Origin: Chthoniobacteraceae bacterium
GTDB taxonomy: Bacteria > Verrucomicrobiota > Verrucomicrobiia > Chthoniobacterales > Chthoniobacteraceae
Direction of reading: 5' to 3'
Assembly (NCBI GenBank): GCA_947448395.1
Contig: CANFNA010000013.1
Location: 1-35,196 of the forward strand
Length of the DNA: 35,196 nucleotides
A model generated the notes under the pieces. It was not told where the DNA came from and did no database searches. It saw only the letters and a list, made by a program, of their open reading frames with translations. Shown here in pieces: positions 18,392 to 26,440 of the stretch. Position numbers and translations under genes: made by a program. Position 1 is the stretch's first letter. Each line of letters starts with the position of its first letter.

Positions 18392-19009
18392 GTGCCTTCC
18401 GGGTCTGCGTCTCTCTCGAAAAATAGCGACAACCTTCTCCCGCGTGATGGGCGGGTGCAGTACTGGCCCGAGTTTCTTTCCCGTGAGTCGGCGGACCAAT
18501 TATCGCACGAACTTTACCACGAGGTGCCTTGGGAAAACGATGTGTGCATCCTTTTTGGCCGCCGGATGGTCACAGGGCGAAAAGTCGCATGGTACGCGGA
18601 TGACCGATTGGCCTATCGGTACTCTGGGTCCACGAAAACAGGTCTGCCATGGACTCCGGTTCTGCAAACTTTAAGGACGAAGGTGCAGAGTTCATTGGGT
18701 GCGTCGTTTAACTCGTGTCTTTTGAATCTCTACGAAAATGGCAGCCAAGGAATGGGCTGGCATAGTGATGATGAGCGGACTCTTGGAAAACACCCGATGA
18801 TCGCGTCCGTTAGCATCGGTGCGGTCCGGAAATTTTCATTCAAGCACCGTGTTACGCGGGAGACGTTTTCTCTTTCGCTCGCTCATGGGAGTCTTTTGGT
18901 GATGTCCGCTGAAACGCAGCACCACTGGGTGCATAGTCTTCCAAAGACGAAAACGGTGAACGCTGAGCGTATCAATCTGACATTCAGAACGATCTATTCG
19001 ATGATATGA
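18392..19009 (+). CDS. AlkB-like 2-oxoglutarate/Fe(II)-dependent dioxygenase
   Basis: A 205-residue enzyme of the AlkB family, which removes alkyl lesions from DNA or RNA bases by oxidation. All metal and cosubstrate ligands are visible: H124 and D126 in MGWHSDDE, H181 in HHWVHSLPK, and R193 and R199 in the RINLTFR motif that binds 2-oxoglutarate. The segments FNSCLLNLYENG and LSLAHGSLLVM are also family-like. Size and motif spacing are closest to the ALKBH2/3-like bacterial group. No in-frame ATG precedes the conserved core, so the GTG at 18392 is the best start, 24 bp after the AlgJ-like stop. It may be transcribed with the acetylation genes by read-through, although its function is unrelated. 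Confidence 0.9.
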   Translation: MPSGSASLSKNSDNLLPRDGRVQYWPEFLSRESADQLSHELYHEVPWENDVCILFGRRMVTGRKVAWYADDRLAYRYSGSTKTGLPWTPVLQTLRTKVQSSLGASFNSCLLNLYENGSQGMGWHSDDERTLGKHPMIASVSIGAVRKFSFKHRVTRETFSLSLAHGSLLVMSAETQHHWVHSLPKTKTVNAERINLTFRTIYSMI

Positions 19010-19106
19010 TCACTCCTGCCGGTAAAGGCTGCATTCTCGATTTTGAGGAGCTGTATTTGCATTGAGAAGTAGAGACAAAAGCACGACGTTTCAGGCCTAC
19101 ATTCTG

Positions 19107-20783
19107 ATGCAGTCCAGACTCCCAGTGCCTATTTTAAGAGCTCTCACCAGCTTGTTTTTCCATGTCCTGCTGCTTGGGGTTTGGAGTGCCTCGGCGTTAT
19201 TGGCTGCCGAGGACTACCAAGTGGATTGGGCTCGTTTGGATGGAAAGGCTGCGTCGTTTTCGAGCGAGTTAAGAGTGCCTCCTTTGATTCGCGATGTGGT
19301 ACTCCACCTCCAACCTCCACAGGTGGGCGACACAGAGGTTCCGAGAGTGCGTTACCGGCTCGAGGGATATGATCGGGAATGGCGTGATCCGGGTGGCGAG
19401 ATGCGATTTTCGGCGAGATTTTTAGGCGAGCAGGGTATGCACCTTAGTTCGGAAGAGTTTGCGGTGACTAGCGAGAGTGAGGGTTGGACCGGCACTTTGG
19501 AAGGATCGCGTCCAGTGTCTCGTCGTGAGGTGGTGGAAGTCCCTGAGGGCGCCAGTGCTTTGCAGTTTTGGACTGGCAGCGGAGGGTCAAAACAGACCGT
19601 CGGTGTGTATGGGTTAGAGGCGTTGGTCGTCACGCTCCAGTATGGCTCACAGGAACGAGCAGATAAACGCATCGAGCTCATTTCGCCTAGCGGTGTCGCA
19701 ACGGGGCAGCTTCGCAATGAGTTGGAAGGTTGGACACCCCATGGAACGGCTAAGGAGGTGGCTTCGTTGCTCCAAAGGGGGGACCGTCCTCCGATGCTCG
19801 TGCTTCGCGATGAGCGTGCGAAGGCGTACGGCGGTTGGTCCCAAAAACAGGATAGCGCGATTGCCCTAGAGGGTGCGTTGAGGGTCGTTATCGAATGGCG
19901 TGAGGCCTTTTCCGTCGGATGGAGTGGACCTGCATTGATTTCTTACAGCGATTTACCGCCAGGGGATTACATTCTTAAACTGCGCACTTTTAGCGTTGGA
20001 GGCTTGCCGTTGGGGGGCGATGTCAGTTTGCCGATTTCGATTTTGCCGCCTCTCTCTCAAAGCCCGGGCTTTCGATGGATCGTGATCTTGCTCGGTAGTG
20101 GAGCGTTTATTGCTGGCGCCTACAAACTGGCCGGAATCCGTATGAAGAGGCTGCTTGCGGCTGCCGAGAGAGAGCGAATGCAAGAACGGGAAAGGAGCCG
20201 CATTATCCGCGACTTTCACGAGAGCTTTGGTCCTAAACTCTCACACCTAGGGCAGCTTCTCGATCTTGTGGATCGTGATAAAGCCGATCCAACCGCGGCG
20301 AGCAGGAGTTTGGGGGAGAGTTTTGACGTGTCAAAAAATCTGACTCGTCTGTTGGATGAAATCGGGTGGCTTGCAAATCCCTCCAACGATTCCCTACAGG
20401 CTCTCGTTCCATTTCTTTGCAATCACCTGCAAATCCGTTTCTATGATTCAGGAGCGACGTTCCGGTTTGATCTTCCCGCTCCGGACTTGGGGCTGACTCT
20501 CGGACCGGGTCAGCGTTATTATTTATTCCAAGCGGTTTTGGACAGCGTGGGGGAACTCGCAAAATTAAATGGAAAGGAAGTCATCCATATCTCCATTCGA
20601 ATTGAGCGTCGCCACATCAAGGTGACGATGGCTTCTGAGCGAGCGCTTTCGGGCTCTGCGCAGGATCGACTCAAGATCGAGCCGGTTGCGCATGTGCTCG
20701 AAAAACTAGGAGGAGAGGCAGATCTATCGATTTCAAAGAGTGGCGCTGTTGCGATTCTTTTATCGATGCCGTTGGACCGATGA
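19107..20783 (+). CDS. Triple-tyrosine (Y_Y_Y) sensor kinase-like protein with degraded ATPase site
   Basis: 558 residues from ATG 19107, beginning a signal peptide (LTSLFFHVLLLGVW). A TTG at 19062 has a GAGGAG at 19045-19050 upstream and is an alternative start. The periplasmic part has the start of a Y_Y_Y domain (RVRYRLEGYDREWRDPGG), about 180 unfamiliar residues, and the end of the same domain (SYSDLPPGDYILKLRTFSVGG). One membrane helix lies at about 320-341, followed by a HisKA_3-type helix with the phospho-acceptor His at H371 (RIIRDFHESFGPKLSHL). In the ATPase domain the N-box Asn/His pair is missing (DSVGELAKLNGKEV), the DNG of the G1 box is absent (VTMASERALSG), and only LGG-x-A-D-L-S-I-S near the end is kept. 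It is probably unable to bind ATP normally. It overlaps the response regulator by 4 bp. Confidence 0.8.
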   Translation: MQSRLPVPILRALTSLFFHVLLLGVWSASALLAAEDYQVDWARLDGKAASFSSELRVPPLIRDVVLHLQPPQVGDTEVPRVRYRLEGYDREWRDPGGEMRFSARFLGEQGMHLSSEEFAVTSESEGWTGTLEGSRPVSRREVVEVPEGASALQFWTGSGGSKQTVGVYGLEALVVTLQYGSQERADKRIELISPSGVATGQLRNELEGWTPHGTAKEVASLLQRGDRPPMLVLRDERAKAYGGWSQKQDSAIALEGALRVVIEWREAFSVGWSGPALISYSDLPPGDYILKLRTFSVGGLPLGGDVSLPISILPPLSQSPGFRWIVILLGSGAFIAGAYKLAGIRMKRLLAAAERERMQERERSRIIRDFHESFGPKLSHLGQLLDLVDRDKADPTAASRSLGESFDVSKNLTRLLDEIGWLANPSNDSLQALVPFLCNHLQIRFYDSGATFRFDLPAPDLGLTLGPGQRYYLFQAVLDSVGELAKLNGKEVIHISIRIERRHIKVTMASERALSGSAQDRLKIEPVAHVLEKLGGEADLSISKSGAVAILLSMPLDR

Positions 20784-21442
20784 GTGCGTTGAGTCCTTCA
20801 GAGCGCATCTCCTACGCGATTGTCGATAGTGACGAGCAGGCGCGTCGCGCATTGTTGGCCATGTTGTCTGGCGAAGGGGATCTTGAATGTGTGGGTTCTT
20901 TTCGATCTGCAGAAGATGTTTTGGAAAGTGTGCCGGACAAAAGGCCGGAGGTTATTCTGATGGACCTCCAGCTGTCTGGGGTGAGCGCTATTCGGTGTAT
21001 CCATGCGCTTTCGATTTTTGAACCCAAGCCCCGCGTCATTGTGCTGACCACGCAGCTGAATCCGGAGGTCGTTTTCAACAGCTTGCGCGCTGGGGCTTTT
21101 GGCTACGTGCTAAAGCCGGTCCGCTGCGCGGAGCTGCTGAGAGCAATTCGTAACGGATTGAAGGGCTGTTCCCCCATCACGGCGCCCGTGGCGAGAAGAG
21201 TTCTGGAGGTTTTGGGTGAACCTTCTCGGGCTGAAAACGAGCGGCCTATGAGGCTCTCGAGTCAGGAACAGAAGGCGCTCGAATTACTTCGTGAGGGTTT
21301 GCGCTATGACGAGGCAGCGAAGGTTCTGGGGCTTGAGTTAGATGAATTTTCAACATCGCTGGAGCGATCGCTTGAAAAGCTTCAGCTCCACTCTTGGAAC
21401 GAGGCAGCTGGTAAGGCGGGCGCGTCGCGCATCCGACTTTAA
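20780..21442 (+). CDS. NarL/FixJ-type response regulator with divergent LuxR-like helix-turn-helix
   Basis: A 220-residue cytoplasmic regulator whose ATG overlaps the stop of the sensor gene (ATGA at 20780-20783). The receiver domain (about 11-130) keeps the phospho-acceptor D62 in ILMDLQLSG, the switch Thr90/91 in VLTTQ and the Lys112 in YVLKPV. The acidic pair near the N-terminus reads V-D-S-D (D16, S17), so one metal ligand is changed. The C-terminal part (about 158-210) lines up with a LuxR DNA-binding domain at its ends (LSSQEQKALELLREGLRYDEAAKVLG and LEKLQLHSWNEAA). The recognition helix, normally similar to S-x-x-T-V-K-x-H, is replaced by LDEFSTSLERSL, so DNA binding may be altered. 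It works with the upstream sensor; its target genes are unknown but the acetylation locus is adjacent. Confidence 0.85.
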   Translation: MSALSPSERISYAIVDSDEQARRALLAMLSGEGDLECVGSFRSAEDVLESVPDKRPEVILMDLQLSGVSAIRCIHALSIFEPKPRVIVLTTQLNPEVVFNSLRAGAFGYVLKPVRCAELLRAIRNGLKGCSPITAPVARRVLEVLGEPSRAENERPMRLSSQEQKALELLREGLRYDEAAKVLGLELDEFSTSLERSLEKLQLHSWNEAAGKAGASRIRL

Positions 21443-21456
21443 ACGAGTTGCTTGAA

Positions 21457-22803
21457 TTAGGCGGACCGCTTTGTTTTTTGCGAAGCGTTCCGTCGGATAG
21501 AAATTTTGCGGCGCAGATTTTTTGCCATCCGTTCTTCGATTTCTTCGGCTTCAACAGGAACATCGGCAGTGAGGTCCTTGGGGCCTTCGGTGGTGATGAG
21601 CACGTTGTTTTCGAGCCGAATGCCAAATCCCTCTTCTGGAATGTAAAGGCCTGGTTCGACGGTGAGCACCCAGCCGGCCTCAAAGGGTTGCGCCATCGAG
21701 CCTACATCGTGAACGTCGAGACCAAGGGCATGGCCCAGTCCGTGCATGAAATACTTTCGGCAAGCAAAGGATCCTGGCGTTTGATTCCGAATGTCACGCG
21801 GCTTGAGTAAGCCGAGCTCCAGCAGCTCCTCGTTCATGTGCTCCTGTGCCTCACGGGTCCAATCACGGTGCGTTTTCCCTTTTACAGCGCCCTCAATTCC
21901 GGCGCGCATCACGCGAAGGACGGCGTTGTAGACGGCCTTTTGACGGCGTGTAAACCGACCATTCACCGGAATGGTTCGCGTGAGATCGGCCGAGTAGTTG
22001 GCGTATTTAGCGCCGACATCGAGCAGCAGAAGATCTCCGTCGCGGCAGGGACGGTCGTTGGTCTGGTAGTGGAGGATGCAGGCGTTCGAACCGGAGGCGA
22101 CGATGGGTGAGTAAGCAAAATAAGCATGGCTGCGAATGAATTCGTGCGCGAATTCCGCCTCGATTTCGGCTTCGTTGATCCCCGGTCTGACATAGCGGAA
22201 GACCCTTTTGAATCCCGCATTCGTGATGCTTACGGCCTTCTGCATCAGCTCAAGTTCAATCTCAGATTTGACCAGTCGAAGGCGATGCAACAGCGGAGCC
22301 AGTCGCTTGTATTGTTGGAGAGGAAAGCGTTTCAGGCAGTCGCGCACAAAACGGTCCTCGCGCGTCTCCATTTCAGACGAGGCACGTCCGTGCTCGTTTT
22401 GATTGAGGTAGACCTGATTTGACTCGTGCATCAGTTGCCGAAAAATCGCTGGAAAATCGGAGAGCCAATGCACCGTTTTGATTCCCGAGATTCTCGATGC
22501 CTCGTCTCTCGATAGTTTGTGGCCCTCCCAGATCCTCATGAGTTCATTCGGTTCACGAATGAACAAAATTTCTCTCCATGTCTCGTGCGCCGAATTGGGG
22601 GCGAGCAATAGGATGGATTCTTCCTGCTCGATTCCGGAGAGGTAAAACAGATCCGAGTTGGGCTGCATCGGAAGAGTTGCATCGGCGTTGACGGGTAGCA
22701 GGTCATTCGCGTTCACGACCGCGACAGACTGAGGTTCGAGCGTGCAGGCAAGACGTTTGCGGTTTGCGCTGAAGAGGGAGGAATCAACGGGTTGGTGTCT
22801 CAT
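21457..22803 (-). CDS. pepP: Xaa-Pro aminopeptidase (M24B, aminopeptidase P)
   Basis: A 448-residue cytoplasmic dinuclear-metal peptidase that removes the N-terminal residue before proline. It has an N-terminal creatinase-like domain (about 1-175, with the family segment QPNSDLFYLSGI) and the pita-bread catalytic domain. The five metal ligands are visible: D262 (LLLLDVGAKY), D273 (YSADLTRTIP), H354 (FMHGLGHALG), E383 (TVEPGLYIP) and E398 (IRLENNVLIT). The motif GLGHALGLDVHD is fully conserved. Length and ligand numbers are nearly the same as E. coli PepP. The start is the ATG at 22803. It lies 61 bp downstream of an SGNH gene on the same strand and converges with the response regulator with only 13 bp between stops. 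A basic C-terminal tail (KTKRSA) is unusual but unremarkable. Confidence 0.95.
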   Translation of the reverse strand: MRHQPVDSSLFSANRKRLACTLEPQSVAVVNANDLLPVNADATLPMQPNSDLFYLSGIEQEESILLLAPNSAHETWREILFIREPNELMRIWEGHKLSRDEASRISGIKTVHWLSDFPAIFRQLMHESNQVYLNQNEHGRASSEMETREDRFVRDCLKRFPLQQYKRLAPLLHRLRLVKSEIELELMQKAVSITNAGFKRVFRYVRPGINEAEIEAEFAHEFIRSHAYFAYSPIVASGSNACILHYQTNDRPCRDGDLLLLDVGAKYANYSADLTRTIPVNGRFTRRQKAVYNAVLRVMRAGIEGAVKGKTHRDWTREAQEHMNEELLELGLLKPRDIRNQTPGSFACRKYFMHGLGHALGLDVHDVGSMAQPFEAGWVLTVEPGLYIPEEGFGIRLENNVLITTEGPKDLTADVPVEAEEIEERMAKNLRRKISIRRNASQKTKRSA

Positions 22804-22864
22804 AGAGGACGACTAGAAAACGGGAGGATTAGTGAACGCTGGGGCTTCAGAATTAACGTCACAC

Positions 22865-23716
22865 TCAACGGCCTCCCGACTTCAGAATATTCGCGATGGA
22901 TTGAGCAACCGTCTTTCCCAGGAAGTCGTAGCCTGCCGCTGTGAAGTGCACGTCGTTTGGATTTTGAAGCTCAGGGAGTCGGGGGCTGATGGCGGAGTAG
23001 AGGTCGTTGGTGAGAACCTGATGTTTTTCCATAAGGTTCACTGCGGCCTGATTGCGTTCAATAATCGACTGGTTGGATTGATTCTTAGCGGCATCGTCCG
23101 GGATCGGGGTGGTCGAGGCCCAAATCAATATGGCGCCGGTCTTCTTCAAGCGCTCCACGAGTTGCTCCAATCGAGCCGTATAGTCGGCAATCGGGGTGGC
23201 TCGGTCATGGATACCGAAATTGAAGTGGATGACATCCCACTTTGTATCCCCGAGCCAAACGTCGATTTTTTTGATGCCATTTGCGGTGGGGCCGCAGTTT
23301 TCCGGGGCGCGATGAACGTTCGCTTTCCCTTTCAACTCAGATCGTGTGGCGAGCGTGTACCCGCGGGAGACGGAGTCACCGATCAGGAGAATTTTTGGTA
23401 GGGCGGGATCGTCTGCGACGTAGTCCCAGGCGTTGGAGCGTTTCGAGACTTTGTCGCGTTTGTGATGGGGCAAATAAAACGAGCCAAGGTTAGCTTGGAG
23501 TGCCCCTTCCCAAGCCTGTTCTGAGGGCGGAAGTTTTGCAACAAGGTCGAGGTAATCCTGATCAAGCTTCTGATCCGCAGCGGCTTTTTTTGCCGCAGCT
23601 TCTTTAGCGTTGGTCGGTTCGTTGGACGCCGGCGATTGAGCTTGAGCGAAGCAGGAGCAGCATATCCAAAGGGCAGTAGCGTAGAGAGGAGTTTTGGAGG
23701 GGGACATGACCCTCAT
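22865..23716 (-). CDS. Secreted SGNH/GDSL hydrolase
   Basis: 283 residues starting at ATG 23716 (a second ATG at 23707 would remove three residues). The signal peptide ends around CFAQAQ. A short Ala/Lys-rich spacer with LPPSEQAWEGALQANLG follows. The SGNH core shows LLIGDSVSRGY (Ser115), HFNFGIHD (Asn166) and NDVHFTAAGY (Asp255, His257). This is the single-domain SGNH type common next to glycan-degrading enzymes in Verrucomicrobiota and Planctomycetota, where members act as carbohydrate acetylesterases; that activity is inferred. It is different in sequence from the two SGNH proteins of the acetylation operon (no paired Cys, different block III). It is transcribed toward pepP, and 34 bp separate its start from the end of the halogenase-like gene upstream. 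Confidence 0.88.
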   Translation of the reverse strand: MRVMSPSKTPLYATALWICCSCFAQAQSPASNEPTNAKEAAAKKAAADQKLDQDYLDLVAKLPPSEQAWEGALQANLGSFYLPHHKRDKVSKRSNAWDYVADDPALPKILLIGDSVSRGYTLATRSELKGKANVHRAPENCGPTANGIKKIDVWLGDTKWDVIHFNFGIHDRATPIADYTARLEQLVERLKKTGAILIWASTTPIPDDAAKNQSNQSIIERNQAAVNLMEKHQVLTNDLYSAISPRLPELQNPNDVHFTAAGYDFLGKTVAQSIANILKSGGR

Positions 23717-23750
23717 TATTCCTCAATCTGGCCGAGATGGCGAGGGTGCG

Positions 23751-25025
23751 TCAAACGGCAGCCTGAAGGGGCGACCCATAGGGAAGGGTTTCGGGAAGCG
23801 GGGCGATCTCTCGGATCCATTCCCATAGTTGAGAGTAGTCGCGGTTTAGATCTCCGGAGAGACAGTCAGTGATGAGGTCTCCTGCTTCTGGGTGACGCAT
23901 GACGACGTCTTTGAAAGAGAAGTTAACGTCATAAAAGGCGTAGACGAGTTTGCGCATATTCTCCACACCTTCACGCATGGTTGCGCCGTACGCAGTGAAG
24001 CGTGCGGGCGAGAGGTCTCCTGCGAGGAGTCCCTCATGAATGGTTTCTCCCGCCAAAACGCCGCTCTTGAGGGCGAGCATCACACCGCTGCTAAACACTG
24101 GATCCAGGAAGGCAAATGCATCGCCGGTGAGTAACAAGCCGGGGCCGGCGCAATATTTGGAGTGGCGGCTATATTCGCTAGTCACCCAAAACTCTTGGGT
24201 GCATTCACCCGTTGCGAGGTGTTCCTTGATCCAGAGGTTTTGTTCCACTTCCCGCTCAAACATGGCCCGAGGTTCTTTCACGCCGCCGCGTGTGAGGTAT
24301 TTGCCTTCCGCAACAATTCCGACACTCACGGTATCGTTGTGAAGAGGAATATGCCAGAACCAGCCTTTTTCGGGAACAAAGGCGATGGTTGTTGCGCCTT
24401 CGTCGATGCCTTCCCCTCGTTTAGATCCTTTGTAGTAAGTCCAGATGGCGATTTTGTTGAGGTAGGGGTCGTTCATTCGCCATCCCTTTTGTTTGGAGGC
24501 GAAAGCCTCTTTGCCAGTCGCATCCACGGTGATGGGAGCAAAGGCTTGATAAACCCTGCCTGATTTTTCGGTCACCTCCACCCCGATGACCTTGTCGCCG
24601 TCCATGAGCAGTTTGTGGACGGAACTTTCCTCGCGAACATCCACGCCGCGTTCCCGAGCGTGATCGAGCATCATGTGGTCGAATTCAGCGCGGCTAACCT
24701 GCCATGTTTGGGCAACGGTTTCGCGATCGTAGCGGTTGAAAAAATAGAAGGGTTGCGAGCGTTTCCCATCGGGTTGCACAAAGCTCACGCTGTATTTTTT
24801 GGTGAAACAGGAAGCCCGCATTTTCGGGATCAGGCCGAGGCGCTCGAGGGGACCAAAAGTGAAGGGGATGAGCGACTCGCCGATGTGGTAGCGCGGAAAC
24901 TTTTCGCGCTCGATCAAAAGCACCCGGTGTCCTTGTTCCCCAAGGATAGCTGCCGTGCTCGCTCCGGCGGGCCCGCCTCCGATGATGATGGCGTCAAATG
25001 CGAGGGAGTTATTAGAAGGCGTCAT
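23751..25025 (-). CDS. Flavin-dependent halogenase-like FAD oxidoreductase
   Basis: 424 residues from ATG 25025, three bases after the antiporter stop; a TTG at 25031 overlapping that stop is an alternative. The FAD-binding Rossmann motif is IIGGGPAGAS (residues 14-23), followed by REKFPRYHIGESLIP, typical of the halogenase and geranylgeranyl reductase superfamily. The halogenase signature W-x-W-x-I-P is exact (W222 to P227, GWFWHIPL), and a Lys (K76 or K77 in FTKKYSVSF) lies where halogenases have their catalytic lysine. The segment LLTGDAFAFLDPVFSSGVMLA is also halogenase-like. Such enzymes use reduced flavin, oxygen and halide, usually with a separate flavin reductase, which is not seen here. 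The substrate is unknown. It is cotranscribed with the antiporter. A simple oxidoreductase role remains possible. Confidence 0.82.
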   Translation of the reverse strand: MTPSNNSLAFDAIIIGGGPAGASTAAILGEQGHRVLLIEREKFPRYHIGESLIPFTFGPLERLGLIPKMRASCFTKKYSVSFVQPDGKRSQPFYFFNRYDRETVAQTWQVSRAEFDHMMLDHARERGVDVREESSVHKLLMDGDKVIGVEVTEKSGRVYQAFAPITVDATGKEAFASKQKGWRMNDPYLNKIAIWTYYKGSKRGEGIDEGATTIAFVPEKGWFWHIPLHNDTVSVGIVAEGKYLTRGGVKEPRAMFEREVEQNLWIKEHLATGECTQEFWVTSEYSRHSKYCAGPGLLLTGDAFAFLDPVFSSGVMLALKSGVLAGETIHEGLLAGDLSPARFTAYGATMREGVENMRKLVYAFYDVNFSFKDVVMRHPEAGDLITDCLSGDLNRDYSQLWEWIREIAPLPETLPYGSPLQAAV

Positions 25026-25027
25026 AA

Positions 25028-26344
25028 TCAATTCAGGTTCAGATTGGGTTGCAGCGGCGGAGGCGGATTGTCGGGAGAGTTTGGGGTGCTGGGGCTTAGA
25101 GAGGGAGTGACCAAGCGGTCGAAGATGGGGGAAGCCATCAGCGTGGTAACGACGGCCATGATGACGAGGATCGCAAAGAGACTTTCGGAGATGATCCCGC
25201 GTTGGAGGCCGATGTTGATGATGATGAGTTCCATGAGTCCTCGGGCATTCATGAGGACGCCAATGCCCATGGCCTCCCGGTTTGAGATGCCCGTGGCCCT
25301 GGCCGCGAGCCAGCAGGCGACTCCTTTGCCGAGGATGGCTGCTGCTAGCACGGCGATGCAGAGGATCCAGAGGGTGCTGTTGTTGAGAAGGCCGATTTTT
25401 GTGTTCAGTCCGGAATAGGTGAAAAAGAGCGGTAGTAAGAGTGCCAAGGTGAGCGGTTGCACGCGGCTAATGAGGTCTTTGGTGACCACGCCTCGAGGCA
25501 TGGCCGCGCCCATCACAAAGGCGCCGAAGACGGCATGAAGGCCGAGGGTATCCGTGGCCCAAGCGCCGAGAGCCATGAGGGCAAGACAGACGACGAGGCC
25601 GGCTTCAGAGAGCGACTGTCCTTGAAGCAGGTGACATTGGAATTTCGCGAGCAAAGGCCGGATGAGAGCGAGCGTGACTGCGACGTAAGCGATTCCTCCG
25701 CCGATGTTTTGGACTGCGTGAAACCAGTTGTCGTCAAAGCTGGCGAGGACAACGGCAAGCAAGCACCACGCGGTGGCGTCATCGATGGCGCCCGCGCCGA
25801 TGGCGACAGTGCCCATGGTGGTGCCATTGAGTCCTTTGAAATGGATGATGCGTGCGAGCATCGGAAATGCGGTGATGCACATCGAGGCGCCGAGAAAGAG
25901 CATCGCCTCCACGAGAGAGGTGCGTTTCGGGAAGAGTTCCGTGTGGTGGAAGAACAGCCAGCCGAGTGCGGCGCCGAGGATAAAGGGCGCCAGCATTCCT
26001 GCGGCCGAAACGGCCATCGAGCTAGCTAGTTTTTTCCGGATGATATCCATGCGGAATTCCATTCCGACGATGAACATGTAGAGGGCCAGACCAAGCTGGG
26101 AGGCTGGGAAAAGGTAGCTTTGGGTGTCGCGCAGGGTTTGGGTTTTGTCCCACGGGAATAGCCAGGCTTGGAGTTCTGGGAGCAGCAGTCCGAACAGAGA
26201 GGGGCCGAGGAGGACACCTGCGATCATTTCGGCGACGACCTGAGGTTGGCCGAGGCGGGCAGCCGCGGCCCCGACGAGTCTGCAGAAGAGGAGGATGGCA
26301 GCGAGTTGAAGGAAGAAATGGATGGCCAGCTGGAGATTGTTCAT
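25028..26344 (-). CDS. Cation:proton antiporter, CPA2 family (KefB/NapA-like)
   Basis: A 438-residue inner-membrane protein with about twelve helices, starting at ATG 26344. CPA2 hallmarks are the N-terminal LGQPQVVAEMIAGVLLGPSLFG, the helix-4 region LFLGASMCITAFPMLARII, and the paired acidic residues in AGAIDDATAWCLLA that carry ions in NapA- and KefB-type antiporters. The C-terminal half contains FTYSGLNTKIGLL and GVLMNARGLMELIIINIGL, both family-like. There is no C-terminal TrkA-N domain, so it is not a full KefB or KefC. It probably exchanges Na+ or K+ for protons. The halogenase-like gene follows three bases later, suggesting one transcript. A LysR gene is divergent, 96 bp away, and probably controls the pair. 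Confidence 0.92.
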   Translation of the reverse strand: MNNLQLAIHFFLQLAAILLFCRLVGAAAARLGQPQVVAEMIAGVLLGPSLFGLLLPELQAWLFPWDKTQTLRDTQSYLFPASQLGLALYMFIVGMEFRMDIIRKKLASSMAVSAAGMLAPFILGAALGWLFFHHTELFPKRTSLVEAMLFLGASMCITAFPMLARIIHFKGLNGTTMGTVAIGAGAIDDATAWCLLAVVLASFDDNWFHAVQNIGGGIAYVAVTLALIRPLLAKFQCHLLQGQSLSEAGLVVCLALMALGAWATDTLGLHAVFGAFVMGAAMPRGVVTKDLISRVQPLTLALLLPLFFTYSGLNTKIGLLNNSTLWILCIAVLAAAILGKGVACWLAARATGISNREAMGIGVLMNARGLMELIIINIGLQRGIISESLFAILVIMAVVTTLMASPIFDRLVTPSLSPSTPNSPDNPPPPLQPNLNLN

Positions 26345-26410
26345 CGGCTGCGTAGCTCAGTGGTACACCTGGAATGCTTGTAACGGAAATAGAGCTTTGT
26401 TATATCACTA

Positions 26411-26425
26411 ATGCCGGATTGGCAT
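26411..26425. promoter_or_regulatory. LysR-type operator candidate (T-N11-A dyad)
   Basis: A perfect dyad ATGCC-N5-GGCAT, containing a T-N11-A core, lies 16 bp before the LysR start and about 67 bp before the antiporter start. This is the form expected for the recognition site of a LysR regulator controlling itself and a divergent operon. It also argues against using the ATG at 26411 as the regulator start. Confidence 0.5.
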
Positions 26426-26440
26426 AACCGGCGGCAGGCT

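Noticed and set aside
25457-26029. Open frame of 190 codons opposite the antiporter
   Set aside because: Glu, Asp and His-rich shadow of hydrophobic coding on the other strand.
26346-26400. tRNA-like start (gcgtagctcagtggta) between antiporter and LysR
   Set aside because: The D-arm consensus is present, but there is no matching stem, no T arm and no acceptor partner; at most a remnant or chance match.
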